This document shows, piece by piece, positions 23,301-35,800 of a stretch of DNA of 64,000 nt. The position numbers were made by a program, and so were the translations under genes. The DNA is from Anticarsia gemmatalis (lineage: Eukaryota; Arthropoda; Insecta; Lepidoptera; Erebidae), in NCBI RefSeq assembly GCF_050436995.1, contig NC_134766.1, forward strand, positions 2,790,001 through 2,854,000. The letters run 5' to 3'. The notes under the pieces were generated by a model that was not told the DNA's origin, ran no database searches, and saw nothing but the letters and a program-made list of their open reading frames with translations. The stretch's first letter is position 1. Each line of letters begins with the position of its first letter.

Positions 23301-25494
23301 TAACCCAGGTGACTGGGTTGTGGGGGCCCGATAGGCAATAATGATATAAAATCTTAAAAATAAGAAATCCCGCGGGTCCCGCGGATCCCGCAAGATCGGG
23401 ATTGGAAAAGATATTATATTGACATAGACTGGAAGCCCTTCGTCCTACGCATCCAAGAGATCCTAAATCTGCCCATAATTACCTGTAAAGTCCTTCTCTT
23501 ATTATCCTCAGTATGAGACCAGGCTCTCAGTGTGAGCTCGTGGATAAAGATCTCTGCCGCCTTAGCGAACAGTACCGGCGCTTCTGCCGATATCATCTTC
23601 ACTTCCTCGTCCAGTTTCATGATCTTTTTTATACGCGCTAGTGGGAGAGCTTGGGATTTGAAGTCGTCCTGAAAAAACGGATTATGGTTAGCTGTTACGA
23701 CTCACTGAAGAGTATGTATATCGCACGAATAATACAATGGTGCTGTAACTCAAAATACATATTTTTTCAGAATCGATGAATACCTTGCTTTTCACTCCCT
23801 ATTATGGGTACAAAATAGGTAACTAAATGTTCTGAGTTTTAAAAATGAAATAGAGGATATTATTTTGTTACTAATAAATAAATAAAATATGGTATGCTTA
23901 TAGTGTTAAGTCTAGTTGAAGAAGTGTCGATGTATTTTAAGTTACTACACTATTGTATTATTAGTGCGATAATATATGTTCTTGACCATTGTCCCACGCT
24001 AAGTGGAGTCGGCAGTAAAGTGATCATAATATATTTCAGCAGAGTGATAAACTACTTATATTCTGAGAAAGAATAGTTTACTACTTCTTTTAAGTCCTTG
24101 CGAGCGAAACCACGCGCTAAGACATGCGAAAGCTTGATCCGTATGTATTGTCCGTTCTTAAAAGGATCTTTTAAAGGTATTAGACGTAACAGTTTAGTGT
24201 TGGGACGTTTAATACTTGGAATGTTTGAGTCAGTCTGCGACCACGGTCAGTGTAACCTGCTCCGAAACATTGCAAGGTAAAATGCCTGTTCGAGTTAATC
24301 CCATATACCTATGTATATTTAAACTGATAATATGTGGTGGTTATGTAGTACAATAAACTTTCCTTGTATTAACTGTTAACCGTTGTAATTATAAAATTAT
24401 CCTGTCACCTTTATAATAGTTAATCATTTGTACTTAAAAATATAAGCTTAAAAGCCCATTTAGTGCGTGATCAAACATTGGTACCTACCTATAAAATTAA
24501 AATATTCTACACCAAACAATCATATTAGTTTCACGTTAAACCAGCATTCAATCACGCGCTAATTTGAAATTTAAAACTACGATTTGACATTTTGTGTGAA
24601 CCAATCGAATTAGATTTTCGACTCGATACCGTCGGGAGTAAGCTTGCTGACTGTGGTTTTACAAAAGCACTTACGGCATTAACTTTCTTGATATCATCTG
24701 TGACTTTAGTCCAGAACTGCTGGAGCGTCTGCTGGGACGTCTCCGTGGGATTGCTCTCCTCGATCACCTCGCCTTCTACCTCGCAAGCCTCCGCCACTGT
24801 TGACGGACCGGCTTGATCCCTGTACGAAATAGCGTGATAGTATTTTTAAAGAGAATTAACTGCTTCTGGGATCCGGTTGGCATTATACGACCAGCTCAGG
24901 CAGAATGGGTGGTAGGGCGTACGACTGGTTAAATTGGGTCTCTGACAGTGGACTTGGCTCCACCGTCAAATTGGAGGCGAGACTCTAAAGAAGGTCGATG
25001 GCCGTAGTGTCACGTTTTACGTTTGATTCCCCGCTCGGGCAAAGTGGTACCTACTGGTCTTTTCTTATTTATATTACACTAGCTGACCCGCGCAACTTCG
25101 CTTGCGTCACCTAAGAGAGAATGGGTCAGAATATTCCACGTTTTTGTAACACTTACTGTTACTCTGCTCCTATTCTATTGGTCGTAGCGTGATGATATAA
25201 AATATGCTTTTTTTTTCACGAAAAATATTCTCAAAATTATTTATACCTCATAATATAACGAAGTCGCGCTAACGCATATCCGCCATTAAAACAGTTGCCA
25301 TGACAACGGAATGCTGTTAATTCAATGTCAATATAATATTGGTTATTCGCAACTTCGTTCACCACCTGAATTTTCCCGGGAAATGCGCATTTTCCCGGGG
25401 TAAAAAGTAGCCTATGTCCTTTCTCGGGTATCAAAATATCTCCATACCAAATTTCATGCAAATTGGTTCAGTAGTTTACGCGTGATTGAGTAGC

Positions 25495-25545
<51 letters not shown>

Positions 25546-26312
25546 GTTACTTTCGCATTTATAATATTAGTATGGATTATACTTAATCGTTTCCCGAGTT
25601 TAGCAACGCTTACGCTGTCTGACAATATGTATATTATAGCTTCCGCAACGCAATTGCAATAAAATAATGATGTGAAAGTTTTTTTTTTTGGATTTTTTAA
25701 CCTACTTGTAAAGTATCCATAAAATAATAATCAATAATGTATCGGCTTTACTCGACACATTGAACCAGAGCACTGCTGTTTTACGCGACTTGAAGGCGAA
25801 TAATGTCTTTTTGTTTTCACTAATAAATTTCAGAATCACCTTGAGATATCATTACTGGAATAGTACTAATCAGAATACGTATCGCACCCCACACTTCGAG
25901 GTAGCGAGTTCGATTCCCGCCAGTAACATTTTCTAAAATTTCGCTCTTTTTATATTCAGTTAAGATCTGTCAACTTTTTTGTCAAAATATTTGAATAAGT
26001 CTCTATTCGAGATAAAAATCTGTGTTATTTTAGTTAAATCGTCAATACCTACTTTTCAGGGAGTTGGACTGATAAGTGATAACATATTTTTAATCATTTA
26101 TAATGTAAACAAGCAAAGCCGGGAGGCTGAACGATACAAAATCATGAGAAAAATTAACACTAAACTAACTAATGCTTAGATAAAGCTTATTTTTCATCTA
26201 AATATTTATTAATCATTTTTTTTTGTGATGAAGTAACAAAATCACAAAAAAATACATCAAATATTATTATCGTAAGAGGAACTTACGCAGGCACAAAGAA
26301 ACACACGGACAT
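20361..26312 (-). CDS. NF-YC: NF-YC, nuclear transcription factor Y subunit gamma (complete, 8 coding exons, 291 aa)
   Basis: Minus-strand exons, in transcript order: 26312-26287, 24819-24675, 23668-23483, 22969-22829, 22008-21925, 21513-21403, 20963-20856, 20435-20361 (stop TAG 20363-20361). All introns are GT-AG and in phase: 876 nt, 291 residues. The histone fold (about residues 42-140) includes DFKSQALPLARIKKIMKLDE, MISAEAPVLFAKAAEIFIHE, LTLRAWSHTEDNKRRTLQ and RNDIAMAISKCDQFDFLIDI. This is almost the universal NF-YC core, including the intersubunit helix that NF-YB and NF-YA contact. The rest is a Gln-rich activation tail (IQLTQAQLNMIRMQVQ, SSQQHQPQQQVFLAQ). The protein pairs with NF-YB, then NF-YA, to bind CCAAT boxes. 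The ATG (26312) is the only upstream in-frame start I can splice on; this eight-residue first exon is the least certain part. Confidence 0.95.
21705..21847. repeat. GC-rich foldback in an NF-YC intron
   Basis: Arms of about 62 bp (from GGGTTATTCCCTAAGTACCC; to GGTACTCAGGGATTAACCC) match at close to 90%, around an AT-rich centre. MITE-like; no clear target duplication. Confidence 0.8.
22106..22208. mobile_element. hAT-type MITE with 8-bp target-site duplication
   Basis: Terminal inverted repeats are CAGGGGTTCCCAATC at the left and GGTTAGGAACCACTG at the right, with inner GCGGACCAC repeats. Flanked by perfect 8-bp direct repeats ATTTAGAT (22098-22105 and 22209-22216). TIR sequence and TSD length are both typical of the hAT superfamily. 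103 bp, no coding capacity. Confidence 0.92.
22527..22775. mobile_element. Possible second MITE with GGGTTGCCA termini
   Basis: Left end GGGTTGCCAGATGGCCGGG and right end CAGCCCGGATGGCAACCC are inverted repeats. Both ends lie near ATGCAA (22523 and 22782 regions). Superfamily uncertain. Confidence 0.6.
22829..22969 (-). CDS. NF-YC: NF-YC exon: end of the histone fold and linker
   Basis: A 141-nt phase 0/0 exon starting RNDIAMAISKCDQFDFLIDI and ending in the proline-rich linker VKPPVPSKPRYDPPRSNPV. The IVPR motif at the end of the histone-fold core is present. Confidence 0.93.
23062..23340 (+). mobile_element. 5S-rRNA-derived SINE
   Basis: The head has 5S-like polymerase III promoter blocks: GAAGTTAAGCTTCGCTTG and TTTGGATGGGTGACCAT (compare box A and box C of 5S). 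The body CTCTGTGTTTCGGAAGGCCC and tail match the type at 47040. It lies in an NF-YC intron. Confidence 0.8.
23483..23668 (-). CDS. NF-YC: NF-YC exon carrying most of the histone fold
   Basis: A 186-nt phase 0/0 exon, starting after TTTTTTCAG and ending CTTTACAG|GTAATT. It encodes DDF to TLQ (62 residues): helix alpha1, loop 1 and most of the long helix alpha2 of the H2A-like fold. The conserved ARIKKIMK, EAPVLFAKA and HTEDNKRRTL motifs are all intact. Confidence 0.95.
24895..25070 (+). mobile_element. Possible SINE fragment
   Basis: Contains GTCTCTGACAGTGGACTTGG, then TCGATGGCCGTAGTG, ACGTTTGATTCCCCGCTCGG and GCAAAGTGGTACCTACTGG. The B-box-like TTTGATTCCCC suggests tRNA origin, but the blocks seem rearranged. 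Confidence 0.4.
25077..25575 (-). mobile_element. Lepidopteran Helitron-like / microsatellite-associated repeat, minus orientation
   Basis: Plus strand starts ACTAGCTGACCCGCGCAACT, then TCGTAGCGTGATGATA, an inner block TTCCCGGGAAATGCGC, CAAATTGGTTCAGTAGTTTA and (CAGA)n, and ends ATTTATAATATTAGTATGGA. It is the reverse complement of the layout at 9103-9365, with a longer middle. It lies in the first NF-YC intron. Confidence 0.8.
25494..25545. repeat. (CAGA)n microsatellite
   Basis: An uninterrupted run of about 13 CAGA units inside the Helitron-like element. This tetranucleotide is the internal microsatellite of the family (TGTC at 9120, GTTT at 29274). Confidence 0.95.
25872..25930 (+). mobile_element. 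SINE fragment with polymerase III B box
   Basis: CGAGGTAGCGAGTTCGATTC then CCGCCAGTAAC. The B-box core AGTTCGATTCC is clear; the rest of the element is missing. Confidence 0.4.
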
Positions 26313-26446
26313 CTTGTGAAACTAACGCACGACACGCCGACCTCGAGTTTTTCACAAACTACACTTTATTTTCTCCAGAATAAATTATTGTAAATCACTA
26401 TTTAGAAAATTAGTAACCGCTTCCAAAGTTAATAAAAACACAGTAA

Positions 26447-26451
26447 CCAAT
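26447..26451 (+). promoter_or_regulatory. CCAAT box
   Basis: CCAAT in the context TAACCAATAATC, about 135 bp upstream of the NF-YC ATG and about 380 bp upstream of the d4 ATG. It is the NF-Y recognition core and has a favourable AA 5' flank. Confidence 0.35.
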
Positions 26452-26475
26452 AATCAGTGTAATATTTGGAGATCT

Positions 26476-26480
26476 CCAAT
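26476..26480 (+). promoter_or_regulatory. CCAAT box
   Basis: CCAAT in the context TCTCCAATCAAC, 29 bp after the previous one. The 3' CA flank suits NF-Y; the 5' flank does not. Confidence 0.35.
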
Positions 26481-26773
26481 CAACAATTACTTAAAATGCG
26501 CCAGACACACGATTCGTCCATCGATGACCAGTCACAAGCTTGACGTTTCATTTGTGTTACCATATGAACAGTGAAATAGCAAACTACTACGGAACCACTT
26601 CTTAAAATGATTTGATACTCGATAAACATTCACGAAGATCATCAAATTTACTTCCCTAACGCATAATAATATTTGTATAATATGAAGAATATTTGGCAGC
26701 GCGAATTTAACAAGGCGACAGCATATTTCAATGTAGTTTAGGAGTTAATGAAATAGTATACTGGCAACTGCGT

Positions 26774-26781
26774 CCGGAAGT
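26774..26781 (+). promoter_or_regulatory. ETS-family site CCGGAAGT
   Basis: Exact CCGGAAGT, 47 bp before the d4 ATG. ETS/GABP sites are common in bidirectional, CpG-type promoters. Confidence 0.45.
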
Positions 26782-26796
26782 TCAATAAACGTCAGT

Positions 26797-26804
26797 TGAC
26801 GTCA
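26797..26804. promoter_or_regulatory. Palindromic CRE/ATF site TGACGTCA
   Basis: Perfect 8-bp CRE, 24 bp before the d4 ATG. CREB/ATF binding is inferred from the motif only. Confidence 0.5.
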
Positions 26805-26827
26805 CCAAAGTAGCGTCTGCTAATAAA

Positions 26828-29800
26828 ATGGCGGCGGCCGAGATTCAGATATCAAATCCTTCTAATTTAACAAAAATCGAAAGGTAATTAGAGTATTTAG
26901 GTTTATATGACCCAGTTTTTACGTTGATCAAAAAGCTATCTAGAAATGTTAACTTCCAGTGCTGTGAATAGTGTATGTCGAGAGTTTCGTATTCATGTTT
27001 ACTCGCCATTATCTTGTTACAGTTTTCTCAATGATCCAAGCTACAAAGAAATTATTGAGAATTCCTCGACGTTCAATTCGCGACTATGTGCCGAAAGGAG
27101 GATGCGAATGCCATTTATCGACACCCAAACTGGTGAGTTATTGATTTTTACTATTGTTCATACAACGCCCATGGTCGCACAGTATCGATCTTGTAAACAT
27201 AGCTTTTATGACTTTTATCACAACAATGATCTGTAGCCGGCATAATTATCTGATACAAAAGCTTTTGTTATTGTTGATGTTACGAATATTATATCAATCA
27301 GCAGGCTTTTGAATCATAATGTATTGTTTCCTATGTGCATTAAATTTTAAATGTCAATACCATCCAAGGTTTTTCTATCACACTGAAGGCTACTTTGTAT
27401 TGAAGTAATTATTAAGAGTTTGACAAGAAACAATTTACAATAAACTTGGTAAAACTTATTAAATTAGTTAGAATTTTCTTTCTCATCGATAACTGAGAAT
27501 AATATGTTTGTAATGTTATTAGCATATTTAATTTTATATTATGATCATACACTCTCCAGTTTGATACCAAATTTAGTTTCTTATTTTTCGTTACATGCCA
27601 TACATACATAAAAGGCATGACATTTTGTGTGTAAATATTGACAAAAGTAATTTTACTATGTCATGTATGTTGCAGGGGTCGCTCAAAGCCACTGCAATCT
27701 GTTCATGACAAGGAGACAGCGCATGCCAGGACAGAAAGAAGGACAGGTGTACACTTATCCAGCACAGAGGTTTGTATTGTTAACATCATTATTTTTATCT
27801 ACTTCTTTTGGGGTAGTATTTTTACTCTATGCCAGTTATCCAAGTGTGTATTTGGGTTTATCTAGGTAAAATTTTTCTATGAAACTAACTCGCTAAGGGG
27901 TCTGTTTGCACATAGTGTATGTAAAGCTATTGTATAATAATTGTTATCTATTTCGTAGAAACAATAAATTTTGGGTAAACTTTTTTTTTAGTTTATGGCA
28001 CTTTGTAACTAAAAGCTTGAATGACATAGGATTTGCCTTAACCATTTTTCATTATTGAGACCTTGATGCTCTGTTAAGCTAACTGAACAGAACAATTCAC
28101 CAACAAAAAGGTTTAAAGATAAATATCTTGGCCACAAATGAACTGTACTTTGGTGTCTATAACAAAACCATTATATCAATATTCTTAATTCACAGATGGC
28201 GCAAAGCCCGCCGCCAGTACCTCACAATGTCATCTACCCGATGGGGCTGGACAGGTGCCTCGGACTCGGCAGACAACACGGGCGAGGGTGAGAACAGCTC
28301 CGGTGTGCCTGGTGATGCACTGAACGCTGATGATAGCAGAGACGGCTCACAAACTGCAGCTAAAGATGATCCTAAGGTAAAAATATACTATGTTTTTCTG
28401 CAAAGTTATAGTTTCTGATTGATATTACACTTGCTAGAGCTCCTTGAGATAAATAATAATAACATTTAATAGAGAAATCAGAGAAAGGTTTTTAAAAGGG
28501 TCTTACGATTTTTTTGTCTAGTCAATTTAAATAGGGATCTTTGCTTCAAGGAAATTAAAGGTTAATGACTAACTTATGAGGTGTTATAAAGTGTTACTTT
28601 TTTGTATACTGGTTGTGTAGTTTTTTTATTGTGGTCAATATGTTGAACTTTGACATTTCCTTTCCTTGGAGAAGATCTCAATTGACAAGTGAAACTTAGA
28701 TTAAAAAGATTCATATTCAAAGCTAATGACTCCCTAACCTAATGACTGACTAGCCTCTCTTACTTCTCCCCCAGGAATGGTTCTACGACGAGCTAGCAAT
28801 GGAAGAGATGGAGACAGGCGAGGAGCCCGACCCGGAGTCGGACGAGGACTACTACGACGACACGTACGCGAACAGACGCAAGCGCCGCGGAGGAGCCACG
28901 CCGACAGGGCCGGGCTCCAGGGGCGGGCGGGTCAGGAAGCAGGCTGATGATACCACGCCCAAGAGAGGGAGAGCTGTAAGTAATAAGCATCTATAACATT
29001 TAGTAAGCCACTTGCTGCTACATGCTGACAAGCAGCTGACTTGTGTTACTCTAGCTATGAGAGCACAAACTGTAAGTATAATATGCATTAGATTTATACA
29101 GGTGTCAGGACAGTGCGACGTTACTGTCATAGCTGGGCTACCTCTATAGGTAGAGGTTAAGCAAATACGATAAGTCAGTAAGTGTAGGCTGATTCAACTC
29201 TACTGAGGTTTTAGTAACTTGTACTGTGTAGAAAATTATGATATCTATACTAATATTATAAAAGTTGAAGAGTTTGTTTGTTTGTTTGAACGCGCTAATC
29301 TCAGGAACTACTGGTCCGATTTGAAAAATGATTTCAGTGTTAGATAGCCCATTTATCTAGGAAGGTTATATAACATCACGCTACGGTCATAAGGAGCGGA
29401 GTAGCAACAAAAATGTTACAAAAACGGGGTAAATTTTGAAATTTTGACTCTTAGGTGACGCAAGCGAAGTTGTGCGGGTCATGTGCCATATATTGGAACT
29501 GTCTTTAGAATAGTATATACAAGACAGGATTCCTCACAGCATCTGACCAAATCTTGCCATTTATTTATTAATTATATTAAAAGTGGCTTCTCATGAGTCT
29601 TTTAAAAAGAGCCCTATATCATACTGGTAAATGTTTTTAAGACGATATTTACCTTACAACACCATATCAAGCAATCGTTCCTACCACTTGCAGGGTCGTG
29701 GTCGCGGCAAGCGCGCACAAGGTACTCTCCCGTACGAGGTGCCCGGCGACAGCGAGAAGCCCTTCGGCTGCGAACGTAAGTCCTCCCGCAGGCGACACTA

Positions 29801-32800
29801 GCGACCTCACTCGCCTTAGCTCAGGTTCTACACAACACTGTGGAAGGCTACAGTGATACAGGAGCTGTTTATATCTGCGTTGTATGATGTGAGAAGCTTT
29901 TGACAGTCTTTCAAATAACTTGTAAATCATTATTTGGTATGTCAGGCAATAACAGGAAGTTTAGATATCATTCTTAACTTTACTGTAAACCCAGTGTAAT
30001 CAGGATTTTTGCAAACTAGAATATCTCATACAAAGTTTTACTTAGGCCGTGATTTTCTCTTGACTTAATGTCGATGGAGTAAAATTCTGCATGATGGCCA
30101 ATTCTTGTGATTTTTTTAGGACACACATTGATTTAAACTCGTGTTCAAGTAGGAAAATAAACTACTGTGAGTAACAATCTTTTTAAACTATAACAAGTAA
30201 AGTTTTCTGTCAAAAGCTTCTAGCATAGCTCTGAAGAAGGAAGAGATTGGCTTCTTTTACACTGTCAGTTAAAGCCTTTGACTGCGTTTGGGCTTCAAAA
30301 CGAACATTGAATTTCTACTCCTAGTTGTGGATACTTTTCAAAAACCTATCGTCTCTTTTTGAAGCAGATAACTTTTATAGTGATCTACAGAAATTGGCAA
30401 TTTGTATACAATCATCCAGTTTTTATAGTTAGACATATCATAATGTTTCTTCAAACTAATTTACTGTGGAAAATGTGAGAAATACATACAATATTTGTGC
30501 ACGACATTGCTATACTTTTAACTATGCCGTTTTAGTTTGATAATAGTTGTGAAATAATAACTGTTCACTTATCAGCACTTCCGTATAACAAGGTCACGTC
30601 TATATAGCGGCGATACTATAAGGATAAATAAAAAAAAACTATTGTCAACTTGTCAAACCTTTTTAGTTGGGTTATAAATAAAAACGAATGGCCAGAGACT
30701 CAAAACGCACTTAATTTTAAATATCACTAACGTTTCGTGCTGTCACTTTATAAAGGGTGTTGTAGCAATTCATATAACTTTAAACTTATAATTGAGCGTT
30801 TTTACGTATCTGGCCGCCAGTTTAACCACGCAGACGTAGCCAAGGACCTAAGTTAGTTACTAACAGCAAGTCTAACTAATAAACATAGTTTTATCTCTGA
30901 TTAGTTTTCAAAGATTTGTCACTTTCAATCCACTTTGAAACTGTATATGAATGAAAAAGACAAAACACTAACTAATCAGACCCTTACACATTTATTAGTA
31001 AAACAGCAAGAATATTGTTTTCTTCTACATTTTTCACAGTAAATGCAATTTGTATCGTATATTCTAAACGTGAACACCAAGCAATACCAATAGGAATAGT
31101 TTTATAAACAGTAAACTTATCTATACTACCCCATCCTAAACAGTAGCGATGAAGATAGACATTCCGATCTGTGCAATACATTGTAGGGTTGAAGCGAGCA
31201 GTCGTTATGAAAACACCTAAAAAATCTACAAAAAGCTTAAAATCTTGTAAAGAGAAATTTATGGATACTTTCATACTGTCTTACTTATATCAAAAAGGTA
31301 AATAGAATTCAGTCTTAATAGAAACAAATACAATTTAGTTGTTCTAAAAATATTACAGGCGTTCTAAGGCTTGCTAAAGATTGAGACACCAAGTTTTATC
31401 ATTTTGGTACGTGTAAACCAGACCCAGTTATCAATAACAATATCAAATTATTACTATGAGCGGACCGTATATGCACTTAACGAACGCAACACACGAATAC
31501 GTCCCTACGTATGACTCTTGCAATAGCGTATACGCATTTAACGAACACGTGCGTGTACGTGCACGTACGAGAGTATATAATGAACATAATGTACTGCTTG
31601 CCTTCTACCCTGACATATAACCTTTTGAATAATGAAACACAAAGTGAAATTTGCTCAACAGTTGATGTAAATAGGACCTGAGCGTTTGTAGAACTATTCA
31701 ATGATGCAGTGTTGTGAGTATAGCGGTGGATGAGAGACTTAAAATATTGGAAAAAGTAGTATCTTGACGTCAATAATTACTTCAAGTCGATGGTATGTAG
31801 CTACGTAATAATACAATATCCACAGATTCTGGGTGACTTACTACTTTGACACTAAGTTGGCTAAAATATTTTTTTTTTAAATATCGGATGGTTTAAACTA
31901 CTAGCTACTATATGTCTGCCTGGAATAAAAACAATAATAATATAAACACTTTGAGTGCAAAATAGCAATTTGAATACAATTCGTCATTTGCTATACTATC
32001 ATTATGTCAGGAACTAATAAGATATAAACCAATAAATAAATAAGGTATGAATAAAGCTCTCGTCTACCACTAAAACCACGACACAACTAGATTTATATAC
32101 AAATATCATTGAAGTAAGCATCGCATAGTTATAAAATATATACATAGTGCAGGGCCAATGAGTACTGTAATAGTAGCAATAGCATCTAGGCGGGAAATAG
32201 CGAGCAATAATGCCAGGGAGGGCTTGTTATTGTGCGTCTTTATATACAAACATCTATTTAATATATAACATTCTCTCGTCACAGTTTTCGTTACCATACT
32301 CCTCCGAAACGGCTTGACCGATTCTCTTGAAATTTTGTGAGCATATTGAGTAGGTCTGAGAATCGGCCAACATCTATTTTTCAGTCGACACTTTTTTTTT
32401 AATGGCACAACAACGTTTGTCAGCTAGAACAATATATAACACTAGAAATGTCAAATATATAGTGGAAATGTACAACTTTTTCATGGTAGAATGATATGTT
32501 TTTCAAAATTTTCGGGTAGTTATTCTGATTGCGTGGTTTATACCACGGTGTTCATTTAATATCTTATACATATTGACCAAGGTCTGTTTTGACTCTAAAA
32601 AACCTAAATTATTTTTATTTGGTCAAAGAACCTGTAGGTCAAAAAATTAGAGGGTCTCGTCTTCTTCTCATACCCATTATTATCTTCTACATATGGACCA
32701 AGATGTGTTAAGAATCTAAAACTTTTTCTAAATTGTTTTTATTTGGTCAAAATCTTCTTCTCGTGCTTAGATTTATAATAAACATTGAAAGTCCTTTATT

Positions 32801-35800
32801 ACGGCAGCTAAAATTCTTTCTAAAAATATTATTTTAAAGTATAAATTTTAATTATTTATTAAAAAATCTCACTTTCGTAATTGAGATGGCGTTAAATTAA
32901 ATTATCAACATTTTATTTTCATTTCGGTCAAATCGACCTAGTCTTCCAAACCCATCTTCCGTACAATAGACGTACAATAATAAGCCGGTGTATATGTAAA
33001 GTGTCGCAAACATGCCTTTTCATTGTTATGTATGTATAATGTGAATAGTAGTTAGTACATAAGAATCTCTAAATACTGTCGGAATTAATGAAATTGCTAA
33101 ATTATAGTTAAAATATAAGTAGGCGATGTGTTTTGTGGGTTTTGTGGAAATTACTACAAAAACAATCCTTATTGGGGCTGAAAACAAAGTTGATAAACAA
33201 TATACCTCGCGCTAGAACGTTTTAAAGCAGTAGGGACTAAAGGAATAAAAGAAATATACTATTGAAATGGGCAAGGATTTGTCATTGCTGATATGTCTTA
33301 ACTGTTGTTCGAATTGCCGTGATTTTGTCGACTAAATTCGTCGTCTTTTCTGACATTATGACAAGGATCTTAGGCCCAATGTAAATCAGAGAAGGAGCGG
33401 CGAAAATACTGAAGATAAATCAGTTTAAAATAAACCTTAACTCCTTTGATATGTGGATTAAAACGGCATGTCAAAAATCTATTATAAACCGGCGCGTCGT
33501 TCAACTGCCATGTTTTATACCACATGTAATAGTTCAGATTTATTTTAAATTGATCCGGTGTCTTCGACGCGCTACCGCTGATTCGCGTTGTGCCTAATAT
33601 TGGTAGTCGAATAAGAGAAAGTTATTTCAAAAACATCTTGATAGATGCATTGGGGTTGCCAATGTTCCTATTATAACAACTAAAATCAACTAAATAGGTT
33701 TAGAAATTTCTAAAGTTGAAATGCAAGTAGTTTTTGATATAATTTCCACAAAACAACAAACTGTTAGGAATTGGAAGGTTATTAGTGGTCCCTTTATTTA
33801 ACTATTTATATTATGGAGAAAAAAATTAATGCATTTAGATTGAGTTATCTATCAAGTTAAGACTAAATTATGTGCCCTGTCTCTGCCTGTACAAAACTTA
33901 GTGCAATTATTAAAATACCTGGTAGAATCCTCCCCATAATAAATAGGGGTGTTTATAGAAAATGGTTATTTAGTTTCATGTGTATTTTATTTGCGGTAGA
34001 TAAGAAAGTGTTGCCTGAGGCCTTATACAATAATGAGCTGGAAAAATACCCTCGGTTGGCTTTTAAAAATGCGCTATTGCTTCTTATACTCAACCAAAAC
34101 ATACAGTTATTTATTTTTCTTTTCAACCAGTGAGCAAAAATACTGGTTCAAGTACATATTAACTTTTTTGATATGAGAAATTCAGAACCAATAACTACTA
34201 GTGTGCCAGTAAGTCTCTTCGTAGACAAGGTTATGAAAACCTTTGATGCTTAACGATTTTAGGCTTCAAGCGATTACAGCCATACAAATCAATTGAGGTT
34301 TGTACACGAATCGCGTCAGCATTCGTCCCGCGACTGAATTTGTATGGCGACAGTAACTTGAAGGCTAAAATCATTGAGTATCGGAGACTTGCGTAGCCTT
34401 ATCTACAAAAGGCTTAATATTTATACATAATAGACAATTGGTATTTGAATTGTAACATTTGGAATTAGTCCCAAAAAAGGTTGTGAGATCCTAAACATCA
34501 TAAAAAATATGTTTTACGAGTACGACTAGCAGTCTATCCAAGTAATGGTTTGGTTGGTATAAACTTCAGTTGTTATAATATATAGCATCAGAGGCAGGGC
34601 AAAATCGAGAACTATTGACTTCTTATTACTGTATATTTTGTTAACTGTACAACTGGTCTACAATGGCTTTATTTTGGCAGTAAACGCCTTAGTAGATAGT
34701 TGAAGAGGTAACGAGAGCATGGTATAGATAATAACACTCAAAAAAGTATGTGACTGGTCAGGTATTTCGTCAGAAAATCTGGAAAATTTATTGAATTTCT
34801 GGTGTTCCCATACATAACCGAAGGGCTTGCGTAGAAATTGTTTAAATTATCTTTAAATATGGTTGAAATCTCTAACTAAACGACAGCTCACAAGTCAGTA
34901 GCCAAAATATCAGATTCAATTAATTATGGACTTAATAAGTACAGAAAAATAATTCAAAATCACATTCTTTAGGGTTATTGAATACCATGTCAGTTTCTTA
35001 ATAGGACATTTTCTCATTCGTTTTTCAACTACTTCTAAGGTTTATCTATAACTTGCCAAAAGTCATTGTAACTACAGGCACACATTGCCTAACTTCCTTA
35101 AGATGGCAGGAACCGATATACTTCCCATTAGTCTTCTCCATTGCTCATAAAATATGTTAGATACCGCGTTTTGCTATCAATGTTCCTTAAATAGACTACA
35201 GCTAGAATCGCTGGTAGGTAGACAAAATTTATTTCAAACATTTATTTACGTTAGGTATAGTCTCCAATCTTGGTTAGTGTGCTTCACGGTGGGATGGACT
35301 CAATACCCGACCCTTCTCTAACCCCCGGTTTCTGAGGTACATTAAGCTGTAGTTTATAGTTTAGCGTATAAAAAACGCTAGTGAATAGATAAACTACCTT
35401 TAAAAGTACTCAGAAGCGGGGGGTAAGTCTGCGAGGAGACCCCTCCCCAGCAGCCGCACGGTTTAAGCCAATGTACATAAGATGAGTAGGTCTTTTACTG
35501 ATCTTACTTTTCATAATCTTATTGTATTGTTTTGGTAAAAGTATATTCTGTCTTATTTACTCTTACCAGAAAGAAAAGGACAATGTACTGTGAATAAAAT
35601 GTGCTAAAATACTTCTTTTTGAGTCAGGATAGCAGTATTTTCAGTCCTGTTAAGTATCGTGGTTTTAATATAAAAACTAAGAAGATCTGGGTAAATTTTA
35701 TACATTGAGACAACAATAAATAGTTCTACAAAACTAGGAACATTGATAGCAAAACGCGGTTCAGTTTTTAGTAAAAATTATATAATGTGTGTGTACATGT

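Larger units (their letters stand above)
26313..26827. promoter_or_regulatory. Bidirectional promoter region between NF-YC (minus) and d4/DPF (plus)
   Basis: Only 515 bp separate the two ATGs, which point away from each other. The block nearest d4 carries an ETS motif, a perfect CRE and a GC-richer start region. The middle carries two CCAAT pentamers. Transcription starts cannot be placed from the sequence. Confidence 0.6.

Noticed and set aside
24552..24797. A minus-strand ORF of 81 aa starting near the GTG at 24797
   Set aside because: It is the second NF-YC exon plus read-through into the intron. The real exon runs 24819-24675 and joins to the ATG exon at 26312.
33870..34133. An 87-aa plus-strand ORF in the d4 intron
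   Set aside because: AT-rich composition, no domain, no splice context; expected by chance.
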